From positions 1,860,001-1,924,000 of the forward strand of contig NZ_FNUB01000005.1 of NCBI RefSeq assembly GCF_900105985.1: a stretch of DNA of 64,000 bases. The letters run 5' to 3'. The notes beneath the pieces are model-generated. The model saw nothing but the letters and a program-made list of their open reading frames with translations. It did not search any database and was not told the DNA's origin. Shown here in pieces: positions 15,001 through 23,580 of this stretch. Numbering within the stretch: position 1 is the first letter of the stretch; every line of letters starts with the position of its first letter. A program made the translations under genes and the position numbers. The DNA comes from Tenacibaculum sp. MAR_2010_89 (lineage in GTDB: Bacteria > Bacteroidota > Bacteroidia > Flavobacteriales > Flavobacteriaceae).

Positions 15001-16639
15001 TATTGTTGATAGTGCAGATAGCGATGATTCAGGATTTGGTGAAGGTAACGGAGGAGAATCTGACAATACTGATACTGATAATGATGGAGTACCAGATTAT
15101 TTAGATCTAGATAGTGATGATGATGGAGTTAATGATGTAGAAGAAGGAGGTAATGATGATGTAGATGGAAATGGTTTAGTAGATGGGCCAGATTCAGATG
15201 GAGATGGTATTCTTGATGTTGTAGATGAAGACGATAGTGGTTTTGGAGATTCAGGAAACTCAGATGTAAATGATACTGATCCTACAGATCCAAATGATGG
15301 AGGTACAGGTGTTGTAACTGATAGTGGTACTGATTCTGATGGAGATGGTATTTCAGATAGTGAAGATGGAGCAAATGGAGCGTTTGGAGATGCAATTGAC
15401 ACAGATGGAGATGGAGTTCCAGATAATATAGATGAAGATGATGATAATGATGGAATAGCAGATGTTGATGAAGGATCTGGTGATAATAATGCAACAGGTG
15501 ATGAAGATGGTGATGGTATTCCAAACTGGCAAGATACTTCTGATGATGGAGGTTCAGGAGATAGTTCAACAACTGATTATACAGACAGTAATGGAGATGG
15601 TATCCCAGATGTTTATGATACCGATGGAGATGGAGTACCAAATCATTTAGATTTAGATAGTGATAATGACGGAATTTTAGATGTAGATGAAGGTGGAAAT
15701 GGAGCTTTAGATACGAATGGAGATGGTGTTATAGATTCAAATGATACTGGATATAGTGACGCAGATGGAGATGGACAAGATGATGATTCTGAAAATATAT
15801 CTGAACCAGATACTGATGGAGATGGAGTACCAGATTATTTAGATCTTGATAGTGATAATGACGGAATTAACGATGTTATCGAAGATGGAAACGTTGATGT
15901 AGATAATGATGGTATTGCTGACGGAGCAGATGCAGATGGAGATGGAATTGTTGATAGTGTTGATAATGATGATTCTGAATTTGGTGAAGGTAACGGAGGA
16001 GAATCTGACAATACTGATACTGATAGTGATGGAGTACCAGATTATTTAGATCTAGATAGTGATGATGACGGAATTAATGATGTTGAAGAAGGAGGTAATG
16101 ATGATGAAGATGGAAATGGGTTAGTAGATGGGCCTGATAGTGATGGAGATGGTATTCTTGATGTTGTAGATGAAGATGATAGTAATTTTGGAGACTCAGG
16201 AAATTCTGATGTAAATGATACTGATCCAACTGATCCAAATAGTGGAGGAGATGGAGTAGTAAGTGATAGTGGAACTGATTCTGATGGAGATGGTATTTCT
16301 GATAGTGTAGATGGGGCTGATGATGTATTTGGTGATAGTTATGATTGTATAACAATTTTTAACGAATTTAGTCCAAACGGAGACGGAGTAAATGATGCTT
16401 TACAAATTGATTGTATAGAGAATTATAAAAACAATACAATTGAAATTTTTAATAGATGGGGTAATACTGTTTATAAAGCAAAAGGATATAATAATGAAGA
16501 TGTAGCTTTCAAAGGAGTATCAAATGGTAGAGTCAACATTAATGTTGATAGTAAGTTGCCTGTAGGAACATATTTTTATGTATTAGATTTAGGAGATGGT
16601 AGCCCTGTTAAAAAAGGATGGATATATATTAACAGATAA
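2..16639 (+). CDS. giant repetitive T9SS type B cargo / adhesin-like surface protein (5' truncated by window)
   Basis: The reading frame is open to the left edge, and the GTG at 11 is only the first possible start inside the window, so the true N-terminus lies upstream. Order of regions: a short thrombospondin-3-like stretch (about 323-450, DTDSDG and DTDSDNDG), an Ig-like region (541-880), 28 tandem 85-residue repeats (887-8026), a unique Ig-like linker (8027-8254), seven 295-residue super-repeats of three Big_9-like Ig domains (8255-14440), two copies of a 315-residue Asp-rich TSP3-like array (14453-16342), and a C-terminal gliding-motility-type sorting domain (16346-16636; [33 protein letters not shown]). 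That terminal domain is the type B T9SS signal (TIGR04131 family), so the protein should be exported and displayed or released at the surface. The DxDGDG motifs predict calcium binding. A SprB-like adhesin or motility role is inference. The two genes downstream are its likely export and anchoring partners. Confidence 0.93.
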   Translation, partial: GADVSFTVTFTATKSGNPYPLYLLALDAEATASGSESIQFNTNGGDWTLLESIGTGGSFSGAGSKTLIDTSTTLGNNSIYYSENASVLNVTINQGGLEGVAFGIRLLCDTDSDGIPNLRDTDSDNDGCPDSVESGGTDATKDGVLDGTGFDSSGRVTGGTGGYNGVNGTEIISEVISNVVITPDPASVCTGSNITLTATPTGLRVTNFGTTGATGDDITTAIPSGDYVYKWFLGTSTTPLTNVAPYSGTSTASLVITNATAGLSGNNYRVEVTSTNNSCPQEDTVALTVNTTPATPTVSVTAASCSSAAVVTVTNYVASGVTYTSSPAGLTVGAGGVVSGGVDGTSYTITATSTSAGSCPSTASSSFTNDTDSQLTVPSTPVVSVTAASCSSAAVVTVTNYVASGVTYTSSPAGLTVGAGGVVSGGVDGTSYTITATSTSAGSCPSTASSSFTNDTDSQLTVPSTPAVSVTAASCSSAAVVTVTNYVASGVTYTSSPAGLTVGAGGVVSGGVDGTSYTITATSTSAGSCPSTASSSFTNDTDSQLTVPSTPAVSVTAASCSSAAVVTVTNYVASGVTYTSSPAGLTVGAGGVVSGGVDGTSYTITATSTSAGSCPSTASSSFTNDTDSQLTVPSTPVVSVTAASCSSAAVVTVTNYVASGVTYTSSPAGLTVGAGGVVSGGVDGTSYTITATSTSAGSCPSTASSSFTNDTDSQLTVPSTPVVSVTAASCSSAAVVTVTNYVASGVTYTSSPAGLTVGAGGVVSGGVDGTSYTITATSTSAGSCPSTASSSFTNDTDSQLTVPSTPVVSVTAASCSSAAVVTVTNYVASGVTYTSSPAGLTVGAGGVVSGGVDGTSYTITATSTSAGSCPSTASSSFTNDTDSQLTVPSTPVVSVTAASCSSAAVVTVTNYVASGVTYTSSPAGLTVGAGGVVSGGVDGTSYTITATSTSAGSCPSTASSSFTNDTDSQLTVPSTPVVSVTAASCSSAAVVTVTNYVASGVTYTSSPAGLTVGAGGVVSGGVDGTSYTITATSTSAGSCPSTASSSFTNDTDSQLTVPSTPVVSVTAASCSSAAVVTVTNYVASGVTYTSSPAGLTVGAGGVVSGGVDGTSYTITATSTSAGSCPSTASSSFTNDTDSQLTVPSTPVVSVTAASCSSAAVVTVTNYVASGVTYTSSPAGLTVGAGGVVSGGVDGTSYTITATSTSAGSCPSTASSSFTNDTDSQLTVPSTPVVSVTAASCSSAAVVTVTNYVASGVTYTSSPVGLTVGAGGVVSGGVDGTSYTITATSTSAGSCPSTASSSFTNDTDSQLTVPSTPVVSVTAASCSSAAVVTVTNYVASGVTYTSSPAGLTVGAGGVVSGGVDGTSYTITATSTSAGSCPSTASSSFTNDTDSQLTVPSTPVVSVTAASCSSAAVVTVTNYVASGVTYTSSPAGLTVGAGGVVSGGVDGTSYTITATSTSAGSCPSTASSSFTNDTDSQLTVPSTPAVSVTAASCSSAAVVTVTNYVASGVTYTSSPVGLTVGAGGVVSGGVDGTSYTITATSTSAGSCPSTASSSFTNDTDSQLTVPSTPVVSVTAASCSSAAVVTVTNYVASGVTYTSSPAGLTVGAGGVVSGGVDGTSYTITATSTSAGSCPSTASSSFTNDTDSQLTVPSTPVVSVTAASCSSAAVVTVTNYVASGVTYTSSPAGLTVGAGGVVSGGVDGTSYTITATSTSAGSCPSTASSSFTNDTDSQLTVPSTPAVSVTAASCSSAAVVTVTNYVASGVTYTSSPAGLTVGAGGVVSGGVDGTSYTITATSTSAGSCPSTASSSFTNDTDSQLTVPSTPVVSVTAASCSSAAVVTVTNYVASGVTYTSSPAGLTVGAGGVVSGGVDGTSYTITATSTSAGSCPSTASSSFTNDTDSQLTVPSTPVVSVTAASCSSAAVVTVTNYVASGVTYTSSPAGLTVGAGGVVSGGVDGTSYTITATSTSAGSCPSTASSSFTNDTDSQLTVPSTPVVSVTAASCSSAAVVTVTNYVASGVTYTSSPAGLTVGAGGVVSGGVDGTSYTITATSTSAGSCPSTASSSFTNDTDSQLTVPSTPVVSVTAASCSSAAVVTVTNYVASGVTYTSSPAGLTVGVGGVVSGGVDGTSYTITATSTSAGSCPSTASSSFTNDTDSQLTVPSTPVVSVTAASCSSAAVVTVTNYVASGVTYTSSPAGLTVGAGGVVSGGVDGTSYTITATSTSAGSCPSTASSSFTNDTDSQLTVPSTPVVSVTAASCSSAAVVTVTNYVASGVTYTSSPAGLTVGAGGVVSGGVDGTSYTITATSTSAGSCPSTASSSFTNDTDSQLTVPSTPVVSVTAASCSSAAVVTVTNYVASGVTYTSSPAGLTVGAGGVVSGGVDGTSYTITATSTSAGSCPSTASSSFTNDTDSQLTVPSTPVVSVTAASCSSAAVVTVTNYVASGVTYTSSPAGLTVGAGGVVSGGVDGTSYTITATSTSAGSCPSTASSSFTNDTDSQLTVPSTPVVSVTAASCSSAAVVTVTNYVASGVTYTSSPVGLTVGAGGVVSGGVDGTSYTITATSTSAGSCPSTASSSFTNDTDSQLTVPSTPVVSVTAASCSSAAVVTVTNYVASGVTYTSSPAGLTVGAGGVVSGGVDGTSYTITATSTSAGSCPSTASSSFTNDTDSQLTVPSTPTNGAITQPTCTVTIGSFQIVGYNALNTYNFTPSVVSISSTGLVTGNPGTYTFTVENTAGCISLASSNIVINEGNCTDAVVDITNTYVDVAVSGNVLTNDEDSEGNTQTVSSNTNPSNGTVTISANGDYTYTPNIGFTGEDTFTYTVCDNGTPQACDTTTVTIEVLPVTSVGVNDGPIANNDTGNTEVGSPVSGNLVSNDFDPNGDPLTINTTPVSNPSNGTVTINADGTYTYTPNAGFSGEDTFEYEVCDNGSPALCSTAVVTITVSPVDGTNDSYANDDAFNGDSNSTISGNVLTNDTDPEGNTQTVNTTAVTGPTNGTVVINADGTFVYTPTAGYTGTDSFVYEVCDNGSPVVCDQATVYLTVNPVNTTDAVVDITNTYVDVAVSGNVLTNDEDSEGNTQTVSSNTNPSNGTVTISANGDYTYTPNIGFTGEDTFTYTVCDNGTPQACDTTTVTIEVLPVTSVGVNDGPIANNDTGNTEVGSPVSGNLVSNDFDPNGDPLTINTTPVSNPSNGTVTINADGTYTYTPNAGFSGEDTFEYEVCDNGSPALCSTAVVTITVSPVDGTNDSYANDDAFNGDSNSTISGNVLTNDTDPEGDTQTVNTTAVTGPTNGTVVINADGTFVYTPTAGYSGTDSFVYEVCDNGTPVVCDQATVYLTVNPVNTTDAVVDITNTYVDVAVSGNVLTNDEDSEGNTQTVSSNTNPSNGTVTISANGDYTYTPNAGFTGEDTFTYTVCDNGSPQACDTTTVTIEVLPVTSVGVNDGPIANNDTGNTEVGSPVSGNLVSNDFDPNGDPLTINTTPVSNPSNGTVTINADGTYTYTPNAGFSGEDTFEYEVCDNGSPALCSTAVVTITVSPVDGTNDSYANDDAFNGDSNSTISGNVLTNDTDPEGDTQTVNTTAVTGPTNGTVVINADGTFVYTPTAGYSGTDSFVYEVCDNGTPVVCDQATVYLTVNPVNTTDAVVDITNTYVDVAVSGNVLTNDEDSEGNTQTVSSNTNPSNGTVTISANGDYTYTPNAGFTGEDTFTYTVCDNGSPQACDTTTVTIEVLPVTSVGVNDGPIANNDTGNTEVGSPVSGNLVSNDFDPNGDPLTINTTPVSNPSNGTVTINADGTYTYTPNAGFSGEDTFEYEVCDNGSPALCSTAVVTITVSPVDGTNDSYANDDAFNGDSNSTISGNVLTNDTDPEGNTQTVNTIAVTGPTNGTVVINADGTFVYTPTAGYSGTDSFVYEVCDNGSPVVCDQATVYLTVNPVNTTDAVVDITNTYVDVAVSGNVLTNDEDSEGNTQTVSSNTNPSNGTVTISANGDYTYTPNAGFTGEDTFTYTVCDNGSPQACDTTTVTIEVLPVTSVGVNDGPIANNDTGNTEVGSPVSGNLVSNDFDPNGDPLTINTTPVSNPSNGTVTINADGTYTYTPNAGFSGEDTFEYEVCDNGSPALCSTAVVTITVSPVDGTNDSYANDDAFNGDSNSTISGNVLTNDTDPEGDTQTVNTTAVTGPINGTVVINADGTFVYTPTAGYSGTDSFVYEVCDNGTPVVCDQATVYLTVNPVNTTDAVVDITNTYVDVAVSGNVLTNDEDSEGNTQTVSSNTNPSNGTVTISANGDYTYTPNAGFTGEDTFTYTVCDNGSPQACDTTTVTIEVLPVTSVGVNDGPIANNDTGNTEVGSPVSGNLVSNDFDPNGDPLTINTTPVSNPSNGTVTINADGTYTYTPNAGFSGEDTFEYEVCDNGSPALCSTAVVTITVSPVDGTNDSYANDDAFNGDSNSTISGNVLTNDTDPEGDTQTVNTTAVTGPINGTVVINADGTFVYTPTAGYSGTDSFVYEVCDNGTPVVCDQATVYLTVNPVNTTDAVVDITNTYVDVAVSGNVLTNDEDSEGNTQTVSSNTNPSNGTVTISANGDYTYTPNAGFTGEDTFTYTVCDNGSPQACDTTTVTIEVLPVTSVGVNDGPIANNDTGNTEVGSPVSGNLVSNDFDPNGDPLTINTTPVSNPSNGTVTINADGTYTYTPNAGFSGEDTFEYEVCDNGSPALCSTAVVTITVSPVDGTNDSYANDDAFNGDSNSTISGNVLTNDTDPEGDTQTVNTTAVTGPINGTVVINADGTFVYTPTAGYSGTDSFVYEVCDNGTPVVCDQATVYLTVNPLTETDTDGDGVPDNVDEDDDNDGIADVDEGSGNNNATGDEDGDGIPNWQDTTDDGNTGDSSITDYTDSNGDGIPDVYDTDGDGVPNHLDLDSDNDGILDVDEGGNGALDTNGDGVIDSNDSGYSDADGDGQDDDSENISEPDTDGDGVPDYLDLDSDNDGINDVIEDGNVDNNNDGIADGGDADGDGIVDSADSDDSGFGEGNGGESDNTDTDNDGVPDYLDLDSDDDGVNDVEEGGNDDVDGNGLVDGPDSDGDGILDVVDEDDSGFGDSGNSDVNDTDPTDPNDGGTGVVTDSGTDSDGDGISDSEDGANGAFGDAIDTDGDGVPDNIDEDDDNDGIADVDEGSGDNNATGDEDGDGIPNWQDTSDDGGSGDSSTTDYTDSNGDGIPDVYDTDGDGVPNHLDLDSDNDGILDVDEGGNGALDTNGDGVIDSNDTGYSDADGDGQDDDSENISEPDTDGDGVPDYLDLDSDNDGINDVIEDGNVDVDNDGIADGADADGDGIVDSVDNDDSEFGEGNGGESDNTDTDSDGVPDYLDLDSDDDGINDVEEGGNDDEDGNGLVDGPDSDGDGILDVVDEDDSNFGDSGNSDVNDTDPTDPNSGGDGVVSDSGTDSDGDGISDSVDGADDVFGDSYDCITIFNEFSPNGDGVNDALQIDCIENYKNNTIEIFNRWGNTVYKAKGYNNEDVAFKGVSNGRVNINVDSKLPVGTYFYVLDLGDGSPVKKGWIYINR
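887..8026 (+). repeat. 28 tandem copies of a 255-bp (85-residue) in-frame repeat
   Basis: Copies start exactly every 255 bases from the proline codon at 887 to that at 7772, with no indel: 28 x 255 = 7,140 bases. Each unit starts [10 protein letters not shown] and ends SQLTVPST, with two cysteines (AASC and GSCPS) that could form a disulfide. Visible protein differences are almost confined to three Ala/Val positions (PVV/PAV, SPA/SPV, VGA/VGV), while the DNA carries many silent differences. The unit looks like a Bacteroidota Ig-like/CHU-type beta-sandwich domain. Confidence 0.97.
8255..14440 (+). repeat. seven tandem copies of an 885-bp (295-residue) super-repeat
   Basis: The super-repeat starts at the ACC-GAT codons (TDAVVDITN) at 8255 and recurs every 885 bases; the seventh copy breaks off after VNP at 14440, where the sequence turns into [10 protein letters not shown]. 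Each copy contains three related Big_9-type Ig-like domains of about 98 residues, recognisable by [21 protein letters not shown] and VCDNG. The window therefore encodes 21 such domains in a row. Copies differ at only a few positions, for example NIGF/NAGF, PEGN/PEGD and GPTNG/GPING. Confidence 0.95.
14453..16342 (+). repeat. two copies of a 945-bp Asp-rich TSP3-like array
   Basis: The block beginning [10 protein letters not shown] at 14453 is repeated from 15398, an offset of 945 bases (315 residues). Each copy contains many DxDxDG calcium-binding loops of the thrombospondin type 3 kind, such as [26 protein letters not shown] and [10 protein letters not shown]. The two copies differ at more positions than the Ig-like repeats upstream, suggesting an older duplication. 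The region is extremely acidic and sits just before the sorting domain. Confidence 0.9.
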
Positions 16640-16673
16640 TAATTATCATATTTTAAGACAATAAAACTATAAA

Positions 16674-17597
16674 ATGAAATCATTTTCAATATTAACTTGC
16701 ATACTAGGTATTTGTTTAATAACAAATACCTATTCGCAACAAGATCCGCAGTTCACTCAATATATGTTTAATACATTAAGTGTTAATCCTGCATATGCTG
16801 GTTCTAGAGGTCATGCTGTAATAACAGCTTTAGGAAGAACACAGTGGGTAGGTTTTGAAGGAGCTCCTGATACACAAAATTTAAGTTATGATACACCTAT
16901 TGGTAGGTCAAAGTTGGGACTTGGATTAAATTTAGTAAATGATAAAATAGGGCCATCTCATGAAATTTATTTTGATGGAAACTTATCATATACTGTAGAG
17001 ACAGGAGAAGTAGGAAATTTAGCTTTTGGACTTAGATTAGGAGGAAGGATATTAAATATTGATTGGACAAAAGGAAGATTGGTTAAAGATGAAGCTTTGT
17101 TTGCCAGTAATATTAATGGTAAATTTTTACCAACAATAGGAGCTGGTATATACTACCACGAACCTGAATGGTATATAGGTTTATCTGTACCAAATTTTAT
17201 AAGAACTGAACATTATGATCAAAAATTAGCTTCTACAACAACAACAGCAGTTGAAAGAATGCATTTTTTCTTAATAGCTGGTTATGTGTTTGAATTAAAT
17301 GAAAATATAAAGTTTAAACCAGCCGCGTTAGCTAAAATAGTTTCTGGTGCTCCATTGTCATTAGATGTTTCAGCTAATTTTTTATTTAATGATAAATTTA
17401 GAGTAGGTGTAGCATGGAGATGGGGAGATTCAATAAGTGCTCTATTAGGTTTTCAAGCCACTGACTCATTATTAATTGGATATGCTTATGATTTAACTAC
17501 ATCTAATTATAATGTAACAAATTCAGGAACTCATGAAGTTATGCTTAGGTATGACATATTTAAAGAATATAAATATAAATCACCAAGGTTCTTTTAA
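16674..17597 (+). CDS. PorP/SprF family type IX secretion outer-membrane protein
   Basis: The 307-residue protein starts with a signal peptide ending at TYSQ, followed by the family signature DPQFTQYMFN...NPAYAGSRG. The rest is an alternating beta-strand pattern consistent with an outer-membrane barrel. Members of this family (PorP in Porphyromonas, SprF in Flavobacterium) are T9SS components, and SprF-like copies beside a type B cargo gene are known to support secretion or attachment of that cargo. It begins 35 bases after the giant cargo gene and 19 bases before the OmpA-family gene, so the three form one operon. A cargo-dedicated role is inferred from this position. Housekeeping porP itself is usually in another locus, so I give no symbol. 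Confidence 0.93.
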   Translation: MKSFSILTCILGICLITNTYSQQDPQFTQYMFNTLSVNPAYAGSRGHAVITALGRTQWVGFEGAPDTQNLSYDTPIGRSKLGLGLNLVNDKIGPSHEIYFDGNLSYTVETGEVGNLAFGLRLGGRILNIDWTKGRLVKDEALFASNINGKFLPTIGAGIYYHEPEWYIGLSVPNFIRTEHYDQKLASTTTTAVERMHFFLIAGYVFELNENIKFKPAALAKIVSGAPLSLDVSANFLFNDKFRVGVAWRWGDSISALLGFQATDSLLIGYAYDLTTSNYNVTNSGTHEVMLRYDIFKEYKYKSPRFF

Positions 17598-17616
17598 ACT
17601 AGAAAAAGTAGAATTA

Positions 17617-19740
17617 ATGAAATCACAAAAAATATTACTAATACTATTAATAGTAATAAGTGTTAATACAGTTTTTGCACAAAGCAGAAGAGTCGCTGAT
17701 AGATATTTTGAAGAGTTTTCTTATATCCAATCAGCAGAATTATATAAATCTATAGTGGTAAAAAAAGGAGACACTTCAAAACATGTTTTAAGTAGGTTAG
17801 CTGACTCATATTACAATAATGCTAATACTGAAGAAGCATTAATTTGGTATGAGAAATTAGTGAAAATTTATAGAAATGAGGTAACGGATAGATATTTATT
17901 TAAGTATGCCCAAACTCTAAGAAGTAAAGGAGATTATAAAAAATCAGATTCTATCTTTTTAGTTTTGTCTGAAAAAAATGATAAGAGTAATAGGAAAATT
18001 GAATTAGAAAATGAAAATTATCTTCTTGATTACTCAAATAATAAAGACCAAAGAATAAGTATTAGAAATTTAGCAATTAATACTCCATATTCTGATTATG
18101 GAGGTTTTATTTTAGATGGAAATGCCTATTATACATCTGCTGCTCCAAAAAAAGGTAAAAAACAACGTTTATATAAATGGAATAATCAACCATTTTTAAA
18201 TATTTACAAAGCTAAAGAAAGTATAGAAACCATAGAGGGAAATGAAAAGGATACAGTTTTAGAGTTAAATAATCATAAAATTTTACCTGAGCCTATTACT
18301 ACAAGATATCATGAAGGTAAACCTGTTTTTACTAAAGATGGTAAAACTGTTTATTTTACAAGAAATAATTTTGATGGTAAAAGATTAAATAATGATAAGA
18401 GAAGATCTGTTAATTTAAAAATATATAGAGCTTCATTAGTAAATGGAGTGTGGAGTAATGTACTTGAATTACCTTTTAATAGTAATGAGTATTCTACAGG
18501 GCATCCAGCTTTAAGTCCTGATGAAAAATTATTATATTTTGTTTCTGATATGCCAGGAGGTTTTGGAGCATCTGATATTTATAAGGTAAAAATCAAAGAA
18601 AACGATGCATTTGGTAAACCTATTAATTTAGGTGATAAAGTAAATACTTCTGATAAAGAAAAATTTCCTTTCATTGGAAATGATAATACGTTGTATTTTT
18701 CTTCAGACGGGCATTTAGGGTTAGGATTACTAGATGTTTTTCAAACTAAAATTAAAAACGATTCAACTTTTACAAAAGTTACTAATTTAGGAGAGCCTTT
18801 TAACAGTAAAAGAGATGATTTTGCTTTTTATATTCATGAAGATGGTAAAAAAGGTTTTTTCTCATCTAATAGGAAAAAGGGAAAAGGAGATGATGATATT
18901 TATAGTTACTATATATATACAACACCTTCAATTTGTACGAAAACTATAACAGGTACTGTTGTTGATGCTAAAACCGGTGATATTATACCTGATGCTATAT
19001 TAAAATTAGTAAATGCTTCAGGTGAAGTAATGCATGAAACTATTTCTGATATTTCTGGTAATTATAAATTTGAAAAAGTATTATGCGACTCAAAATATGT
19101 TATTAAAGCAAGTAAATTAGATCATAGACCAGATCAAAAACCTATTGATACTATGTCTAAAGAAATTGAAGTTGTAAAAGTTGATTTAAAACTTATTCCT
19201 TTAATAATAGGAGATCAAATTGTTATAAACCCAATTTATTTCGATTTTAATAAATCATTTATTAGAGAAGATGCCGAATATGAGCTGGAAAACATTGTTA
19301 CAGTAATGAAAAATCATCCTGAAATTGTAATAAAAATAGAGTCTCATACTGATAGTAGAGGTAAAGATGCCTACAATAAGTTTTTATCAGACAAAAGGGC
19401 AAAATCTACAAGAGATTATATTATATCAAGAGGCATACCTAAGAATAGTATAGAAAGCGCTGTAGGGTACGGTGAAGAGCAGTTATTAAACAATTGTAAT
19501 AATGCTAATCAAAGAAAGTGTTCAGAAAAGGAACATCAAGTAAATAGAAGATCATATTTTTATATTGTTAAAGGAAAAGATAGAATACAAGCTAAGCAAC
19601 AGGCAGAAAAAATTAAAGTAAAAAAAAGAATAAGTAAGCGTAATAGTTACTTAATGTTTTTAAGAAATAATTTTAAATCAAATGGAAATAATCCAAGTCA
19701 AAATAAATGTACAAAAGATAGTGATTGTGAAGAAAAATAA
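17617..19740 (+). CDS. PorE-like TPR / PD40 propeller / OmpA-domain protein
   Basis: I place the start at 17617 (MKSQKILLIL, signal peptide ending VFAQ), because the in-frame start at 17533 lies inside the preceding gene and would put 28 residues before the signal peptide. The 707-residue protein has TPR-like helices (about 25-130), PD40 beta-propeller blades (about 150-430; HPALSPDEKLLYFVSD and IYFSSDG-type motifs), a carboxypeptidase-regulatory-like domain (about 439-520; GTVVDAKTGD) and an OmpA peptidoglycan-binding domain (about 536-655; FDFNKSFIRED, ESHTDSRGKDAYN, NRRS). This is the domain order of PorE of P. gingivalis, which links the T9SS to peptidoglycan. About 50 extra Lys-rich residues follow the OmpA domain. 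The gene is the last of the cargo-SprF operon and ends just before a strong terminator. Function with this cargo is inferred. Confidence 0.88.
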   Translation: MKSQKILLILLIVISVNTVFAQSRRVADRYFEEFSYIQSAELYKSIVVKKGDTSKHVLSRLADSYYNNANTEEALIWYEKLVKIYRNEVTDRYLFKYAQTLRSKGDYKKSDSIFLVLSEKNDKSNRKIELENENYLLDYSNNKDQRISIRNLAINTPYSDYGGFILDGNAYYTSAAPKKGKKQRLYKWNNQPFLNIYKAKESIETIEGNEKDTVLELNNHKILPEPITTRYHEGKPVFTKDGKTVYFTRNNFDGKRLNNDKRRSVNLKIYRASLVNGVWSNVLELPFNSNEYSTGHPALSPDEKLLYFVSDMPGGFGASDIYKVKIKENDAFGKPINLGDKVNTSDKEKFPFIGNDNTLYFSSDGHLGLGLLDVFQTKIKNDSTFTKVTNLGEPFNSKRDDFAFYIHEDGKKGFFSSNRKKGKGDDDIYSYYIYTTPSICTKTITGTVVDAKTGDIIPDAILKLVNASGEVMHETISDISGNYKFEKVLCDSKYVIKASKLDHRPDQKPIDTMSKEIEVVKVDLKLIPLIIGDQIVINPIYFDFNKSFIREDAEYELENIVTVMKNHPEIVIKIESHTDSRGKDAYNKFLSDKRAKSTRDYIISRGIPKNSIESAVGYGEEQLLNNCNNANQRKCSEKEHQVNRRSYFYIVKGKDRIQAKQQAEKIKVKKRISKRNSYLMFLRNNFKSNGNNPSQNKCTKDSDCEEK

Positions 19741-19760
19741 AAAATGATAGTATTAATTAA

Positions 19761-19792
19761 AAAAGGAAGGTATTTTAAAATACCTTCCTTTT
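19761..19792. terminator. bidirectional Rho-independent terminator
   Basis: A perfect 32-base palindrome (16 + 16) built on AAGGAAGGTA / TACCTTCCTT, with A runs on the left and T runs on the right. It lies 20 bases after the OmpA-family gene and just past the stop of the convergent small gene, so it can serve both strands. Confidence 0.9.
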
Positions 19793-19796
19793 TTTT

Positions 19797-19994
19797 TTAA
19801 TTTCTAACTATTGACATGCAGACATAAAGCTCCGGCTTGTTTGCCGTAAATTCTTTAAGCCAAATTGTTAATTCATTAATTTCGTGAGGAAGTAATCGAT
19901 TTAAAGCTTTCTTTAATTCCTTACAAAACAAATCAGAGTTAAAACTTACTTTTTTAAGTACCGTTTTAGTGTAGTCATACATAGCTCTTGCCAT
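19797..19994 (-). CDS. small conserved Flavobacteriaceae protein, function unknown
   Basis: A 65-residue protein starting MARAMYDYTKTVLKKVSFN and containing FCKELKKALNRLLPHEINEL. I recognise this N-terminal pattern as a small, highly conserved hypothetical protein of flavobacteria with no known role. It has no signal peptide or membrane segment and is predicted to be helical and cytoplasmic. It is flanked by its own terminator on the left (19761-19792) and by another terminator on the right, so it is a single-gene unit. No function can be given. Confidence 0.8.
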   Translation of the reverse strand: MARAMYDYTKTVLKKVSFNSDLFCKELKKALNRLLPHEINELTIWLKEFTANKPELYVCMSIVRN

Positions 19995-20072
19995 TTTAAG
20001 GGGATTTGAGTTATAATTATTAATCGTAATTTACGAAAAAATATTATGTGAACAATGTTAAAGTTAAGCAAA

Positions 20073-20103
20073 AAAAAGCCAGCTTTAAAAAAACTGGCTT
20101 TTT
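20073..20103 (-). terminator. Rho-independent terminator of the 88-residue protein gene
   Basis: The stem AAAAAGCCAG (20073-20082) pairs with CTGGCTTTTT (20094-20103). Read on the minus strand it is followed by a T run, immediately after the stop codon at 20106. Confidence 0.85.
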
Positions 20104-20105
20104 GA

Positions 20106-20372
20106 TTATAAACTATTTACTTTTTGTATAAGTTCTTTAGCTTTGATTTCTAGGTCTTTACTAATGTTTTTGAAATGACTTTTTTTGTTTTCAATATTTT
20201 TAGCATGTACGTTATCTAGTAAACCATCAAATGTAGCGATTGCTTCATCTATAATTGCTTCAGATTTTGCTGTATCTTCTTTAGGGTTTAATAGCTCCCA
20301 TACATAACATTCTTCAATGATATCCCCTAAGGTATAATTAATATCTTTCTTTAAGTTTTTTATACTTGCCAT
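20106..20372 (-). CDS. small conserved helical protein, function unknown
   Basis: An 88-residue, mostly helical, charged protein starting MASIKNLKKDINYTLGDIIEECYVWE. I recognise the N-terminal motif as conserved in flavobacteria but know of no function. It has no export signal or membrane segment; the KEDTAKSEAIIDEAI and KNISKDLEIKAKELI stretches look amphipathic. It has its own promoter (20389-20422) and terminator (20073-20103), so it is monocistronic. Confidence 0.8.
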   Translation of the reverse strand: MASIKNLKKDINYTLGDIIEECYVWELLNPKEDTAKSEAIIDEAIATFDGLLDNVHAKNIENKKSHFKNISKDLEIKAKELIQKVNSL

Positions 20373-20388
20373 AATTATAAATTTGATG

Positions 20389-20422
20389 CAAATTTACTAG
20401 TTTTTATTCTTTTAATATCAAA
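20389..20422 (-). promoter_or_regulatory. Bacteroidota-type promoter for the 88-residue protein gene
   Basis: On the minus strand, TTTG (20422-20419), 22 bases, then TAAATTTG (20396-20389), matching the TAnnTTTG -7 consensus. It lies 17 bases upstream of the ATG at 20372. The spacer is slightly longer than the usual 19. Confidence 0.5.
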
Positions 20423-20466
20423 TAAAATACGAAATAAAACCTATTTTATAAAATACTCGATAAACA

Positions 20467-21159
20467 TTACAATGAATTTAAAATATCAGTAATTTTTGTG
20501 TAGGATTTATAATTGAGATTAGTTGTGTCTTGAGTTACTTTCTCATGTTCCCAAGTAGTATGAAAAGGAATATGAATTGCAGAAGCACCAATATTTAATA
20601 AAGGTAGAACATCTGACTTTAAAGAATTACCTATCATTAAAAACTCACTAGCTTGAATATCTAAATGGTTAATTAATTTAGTATAATCATTTTCTTTTTT
20701 TTCACTCATTACTTCAACATGATGAAAGTATTTAATTAAGCCAGACTTTTCTAATTTTCGTTCTTGATCTAATAAATCACCTTTTGTAGCAACAATTAAT
20801 TTATAATCTCTTTTTAAACTATTTAAAACATCTATTACACCATCTAAAATTATAACAGGTTTTTGTAACATTTCTTTACCTATATTTATTATTTTACTAA
20901 TAGTTTTTTGATTAATAGTATTATTAGAAAGTTCTAAAGCACATTCTATCATTGATATAACAAATCCTTTAATTCCATAGCCATAAATTGGCAAGTTTTC
21001 AATCTCTTTTTTATATAACTCTTGATGTATTTTATTTTCTGTTTCGTAATTTGATAATAGAGTAGCGAAAGCATTTTCAGCTTCTCTAAAATAAGTTTCA
21101 TTTACCCAAAGTGTATCATCAGCATCGAAAGCTATAACTTTAATTTGTTTTTTAATCAT
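20467..21159 (-). CDS. HAD-superfamily hydrolase (phosphatase)
   Basis: The 230-residue protein carries the HAD motif I DADDT (Asp12 nucleophile, Asp14), motif II VATKGD, a motif III lysine near SEKKENDY, and motif [12 protein letters not shown]. The helical insertion between motifs I and II indicates a C1-cap enzyme of the YjjG/phosphoglycolate-phosphatase type. The substrate cannot be read from the sequence. Its start overlaps the end of kdsB by 8 bases, so the two are translationally coupled. A KDO-8-phosphate phosphatase (KdsC) role is tempting from the context, but KdsC proteins are shorter (about 170-190 residues) and lack a cap of this kind, so I do not assign it. Confidence 0.88.
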   Translation of the reverse strand: MIKKQIKVIAFDADDTLWVNETYFREAENAFATLLSNYETENKIHQELYKKEIENLPIYGYGIKGFVISMIECALELSNNTINQKTISKIINIGKEMLQKPVIILDGVIDVLNSLKRDYKLIVATKGDLLDQERKLEKSGLIKYFHHVEVMSEKKENDYTKLINHLDIQASEFLMIGNSLKSDVLPLLNIGASAIHIPFHTTWEHEKVTQDTTNLNYKSYTKITDILNSL

Positions 21160-21892
21160 TTTGTTTAGATAAATATTTTTTTGCTTTTTCTAAATCTTCA
21201 GGAGTATCAATACCAATACTTTCAATAGTAGTTTCTATCATTTTAATTTTTTTGCCAACTTCTAAATACCTGATACATTCTATTTTTTCAGCAGTTTCTA
21301 AAGGAGTCATAGGTGTGTTATAAAAATCTAATAAAGCTGATTTTCTAAATGCATAAACCCCTTTGTGCTTGAAGTATGTAATACTTTGATCCTTTTCCCT
21401 ATGAAAAGGAATAACACTTCTAGAAAAGTATAATGCAAAGTTATTTGCATCAGTAATTACTTTTACATTATTAGGGTTTTCAATCTCTTCTCTTTCTTTT
21501 ATAGCAACTTTTAAAGAAGCTAAATCAATAATGTGTTTTGTATCTTCTTTGAAAACAGCTATTAGTTTTTTTAAAGATATAGTGTCAATAAAAGGTTCAT
21601 CACCTTGAACATTTACAACAATGTCAGTTTCTATGTTTTCTACAGCTTCAGCTATTCTATCAGAACCGCAATCATGCTCTCTTTTACTAATAATAACTTT
21701 TCCATTTATATTATGTATTGTTTGAGATATAATTTCAGAATCTGTTACAACATAGACATCATCAAAAAGTTTCGATTTAAGAGCAGCTTCATAAGTTCTA
21801 ACTATTACAGGCTTTCCTGCTAAGTCTTTCATTAATTTTCCTGGAAATCTTGAAGCTTGATATCTTGCAGGTATCATTGCAATAATATTCAT
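21152..21892 (-). CDS. kdsB: 3-deoxy-manno-octulosonate cytidylyltransferase
   Basis: KdsB activates KDO with CTP to give CMP-KDO for the inner core of lipopolysaccharide, in the cytoplasm. The 246-residue length is typical. Motifs seen: [15 protein letters not shown] near the N-terminus (nucleotide binding), [20 protein letters not shown], and the C-terminal [10 protein letters not shown]. It is the first gene of a two-gene unit with the HAD hydrolase, overlapping it by 8 bases. A TATATTTG -7-like box lies on the minus strand at 21922-21915, but no clear -33 element accompanies it. I am confident of the enzyme. Confidence 0.96.
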   Translation of the reverse strand: MNIIAMIPARYQASRFPGKLMKDLAGKPVIVRTYEAALKSKLFDDVYVVTDSEIISQTIHNINGKVIISKREHDCGSDRIAEAVENIETDIVVNVQGDEPFIDTISLKKLIAVFKEDTKHIIDLASLKVAIKEREEIENPNNVKVITDANNFALYFSRSVIPFHREKDQSITYFKHKGVYAFRKSALLDFYNTPMTPLETAEKIECIRYLEVGKKIKMIETTIESIGIDTPEDLEKAKKYLSKQND

Positions 21893-22003
21893 AAGTTTTT
21901 ATCTAAAATAATTTCAAATATACCATTTTATAGGTTGAATATTATAATTGTTTCGTGAAGTATAAAATTTAGGAAAATAAATAGGAGGGAAGAATAATAA
22001 TTA

Positions 22004-22037
22004 AAAAATCCCGAAACAATTAAGTTTCAGGATTTTT
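22004..22037 (-). terminator. Rho-independent terminator of the double TonB_C gene
   Basis: AATCCCGAAAC pairs with GTTTCAGGATT (one mismatch) around a short AT loop, with T-rich sequence following on both strands. It is about 30 bases beyond the stop at 22069. Confidence 0.75.
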
Positions 22038-22068
22038 ATTTATATTATATGATGAATTTTGATAAACC

Positions 22069-23217
22069 TTAATCGTTTAATTTAAAGTTGATAGGTATAG
22101 TATATTGAACATTAGCTAACTCTCCATTTTGTTTTCCAGGAATAAATGTAGGTAATTTAGTTACCATTCTTTTAGCTTCTAATTCTAAAAGGTGTCCATC
22201 TTTAGGCCCTCTCATTTGAACATTTCTAACTTTACCTTCTTTACTAATTACAAAAGTAACCCATACTCTTCCTTCAATATTTTTTCTTGCAGCAACTTCT
22301 GGATAGTTAAAGTTTCTTTGAATATGACTAATCATTCTTTCATTAAAACAATTTAACCTTTCAAAATCAGAAGCATTAGCACATGCTTTAAATTGAGGAA
22401 TAGATTGAACTTTATTAAATTTGATGATATTAGTAAGACGAGCTTCCTTAACAACTGGTGCTGCTTTCTTAACAGGTGCTTTCTTAATAACTTTTCTAGC
22501 TACTACTGCTCTTTTAGTTTTAGCTTTTCCTTTAGAACCTGGAACTTTAAAAGTAATTGGAATACCATACTTTACTTTTACTACTTTTCCATTGTGTTTC
22601 CCAGGGATGAATTTAGGTAATTCAGTTACTAACCTCTTAGCTTCCTTTTCCAATAATTCTCCACCTTTAGGACCACGCATTCTTATATCTTGTACAGCTC
22701 CATTTTCATTGATAGTAAATTGAACTAATACTCTTCCTTGAATTTCATTCTTTAAAGCTTCTTCAGGATATTTAAAGTTTTTTAAGATATGCTTATTCAT
22801 TTGCTCTTCAAAACATTTTGCTTGCTTGATTAAAGGCTGGCTTTCACATTTTGAAAATAATGGAATCTCTTCAACTATGTTAAATGGAATCTTTTTAAGA
22901 GCTTCTCCTGAGTCTTCAAGTTCTAACTTACCAACTAACAACGTTTTTTTCTTAACGTTAGCTAATTGATGAGAATTATTTGAACCTCCAATAGCAGAAA
23001 CGGCTGATTTGTTTTTACGAACAACACGTCTTCTTGTAGAAACTTCAATTGATACTTGTTTTTTTGCTGAACCATCAGCACCTTTTACTTCTTCTACTGC
23101 ACACTTAGTAATACTATTTGGGTCAGCTATACTTTCGTCTGGAGTAGCACATTGCTCTTGAGCTGTAGCTATAAAAGAAAATAATATAGCTATAATTAAC
23201 AAGGGGAATCTCATCAT
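22069..23217 (-). CDS. secreted protein with two TonB C-terminal domains
   Basis: The 382-residue protein has a signal peptide (residues 1-20, ending ATAQ), a basic linker (RRRVVRKNK), and two copies of a TonB_C-like unit at about 119-225 and 276-382, joined by a Lys/Ala-rich linker. Each unit begins with IPxF..C followed 10 residues later by CF, and continues with NFxYPE.A...IxGRV.V.F.I...G.V..+.MRGPK and LP.FIPGK.NG. TonB normally has one such domain and an N-terminal membrane anchor; here the hydrophobic segment looks like a cleavable signal, so the protein may be a soluble periplasmic one. It is a paralogue of the product at 23581-24258. TonB-type energy transduction is not shown by this sequence. 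Confidence 0.85.
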   Translation of the reverse strand: MMRFPLLIIAILFSFIATAQEQCATPDESIADPNSITKCAVEEVKGADGSAKKQVSIEVSTRRRVVRKNKSAVSAIGGSNNSHQLANVKKKTLLVGKLELEDSGEALKKIPFNIVEEIPLFSKCESQPLIKQAKCFEEQMNKHILKNFKYPEEALKNEIQGRVLVQFTINENGAVQDIRMRGPKGGELLEKEAKRLVTELPKFIPGKHNGKVVKVKYGIPITFKVPGSKGKAKTKRAVVARKVIKKAPVKKAAPVVKEARLTNIIKFNKVQSIPQFKACANASDFERLNCFNERMISHIQRNFNYPEVAARKNIEGRVWVTFVISKEGKVRNVQMRGPKDGHLLELEAKRMVTKLPTFIPGKQNGELANVQYTIPINFKLND

Positions 23218-23580
23218 AATCTTGCTTAATTTAGGGGTTAATAATTTTGATTAACATTGTAAACATAATAAAACAAATTTTAAATTCAAAGAAAAATAAC
23301 AATTACTTTACTGTTAAATTAATATTTATTTTACCTACTTTAAAAATACCTTTCAAAGTAATGTTCTATTATTATGACGCAAAAATATGTAAAAAGTTAC
23401 AAAAACAAGTAATTATTTGTTTAAAAATTAACTAGTTATGTTTTTTATTATCTTTTTTTATTCATTTTCCCTTTGTTTTAAAGGAGTCTTGTAATAATCG
23501 TTGAAAATATTTTTTTTACGTTTTTTTTTGAAGAAATTTATTTTTTAACTTTTTTTTTCAAATTTATGGCTGTTTTTAAT
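23218..23580. other. 363-base AT-rich intergenic region between the TonB_C paralogues
   Basis: This stretch is extremely AT-rich with several T runs. I found no convincing gene; a 62-codon frame on the plus strand has composition typical of random AT-rich sequence. It must hold the minus-strand promoter of the double TonB_C gene and the end of the upstream transcript, but I could not identify either with confidence. Confidence 0.5.

Noticed and set aside
14441..16355. Minus-strand and plus-strand frames rich in His/Leu or Met in the Asp-rich array
   Set aside because: Their composition is the direct by-product of GATGGAGAT-type codons read in other frames.
17533..17616. Longer N-terminus for the OmpA-family protein
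   Set aside because: It would overlap the preceding gene by 65 bases and place 28 residues before a good signal peptide.
20467..21159. KdsC (KDO-8-phosphate phosphatase) for the HAD protein
   Set aside because: Overlap with kdsB suggests it, but the capped 230-residue architecture does not fit KdsC.
23247..23435. 62-codon plus-strand frame in the intergenic region
   Set aside because: Ile/Lys/Asn-rich, no recognisable motif, no promoter; typical of chance frames in AT-rich DNA.
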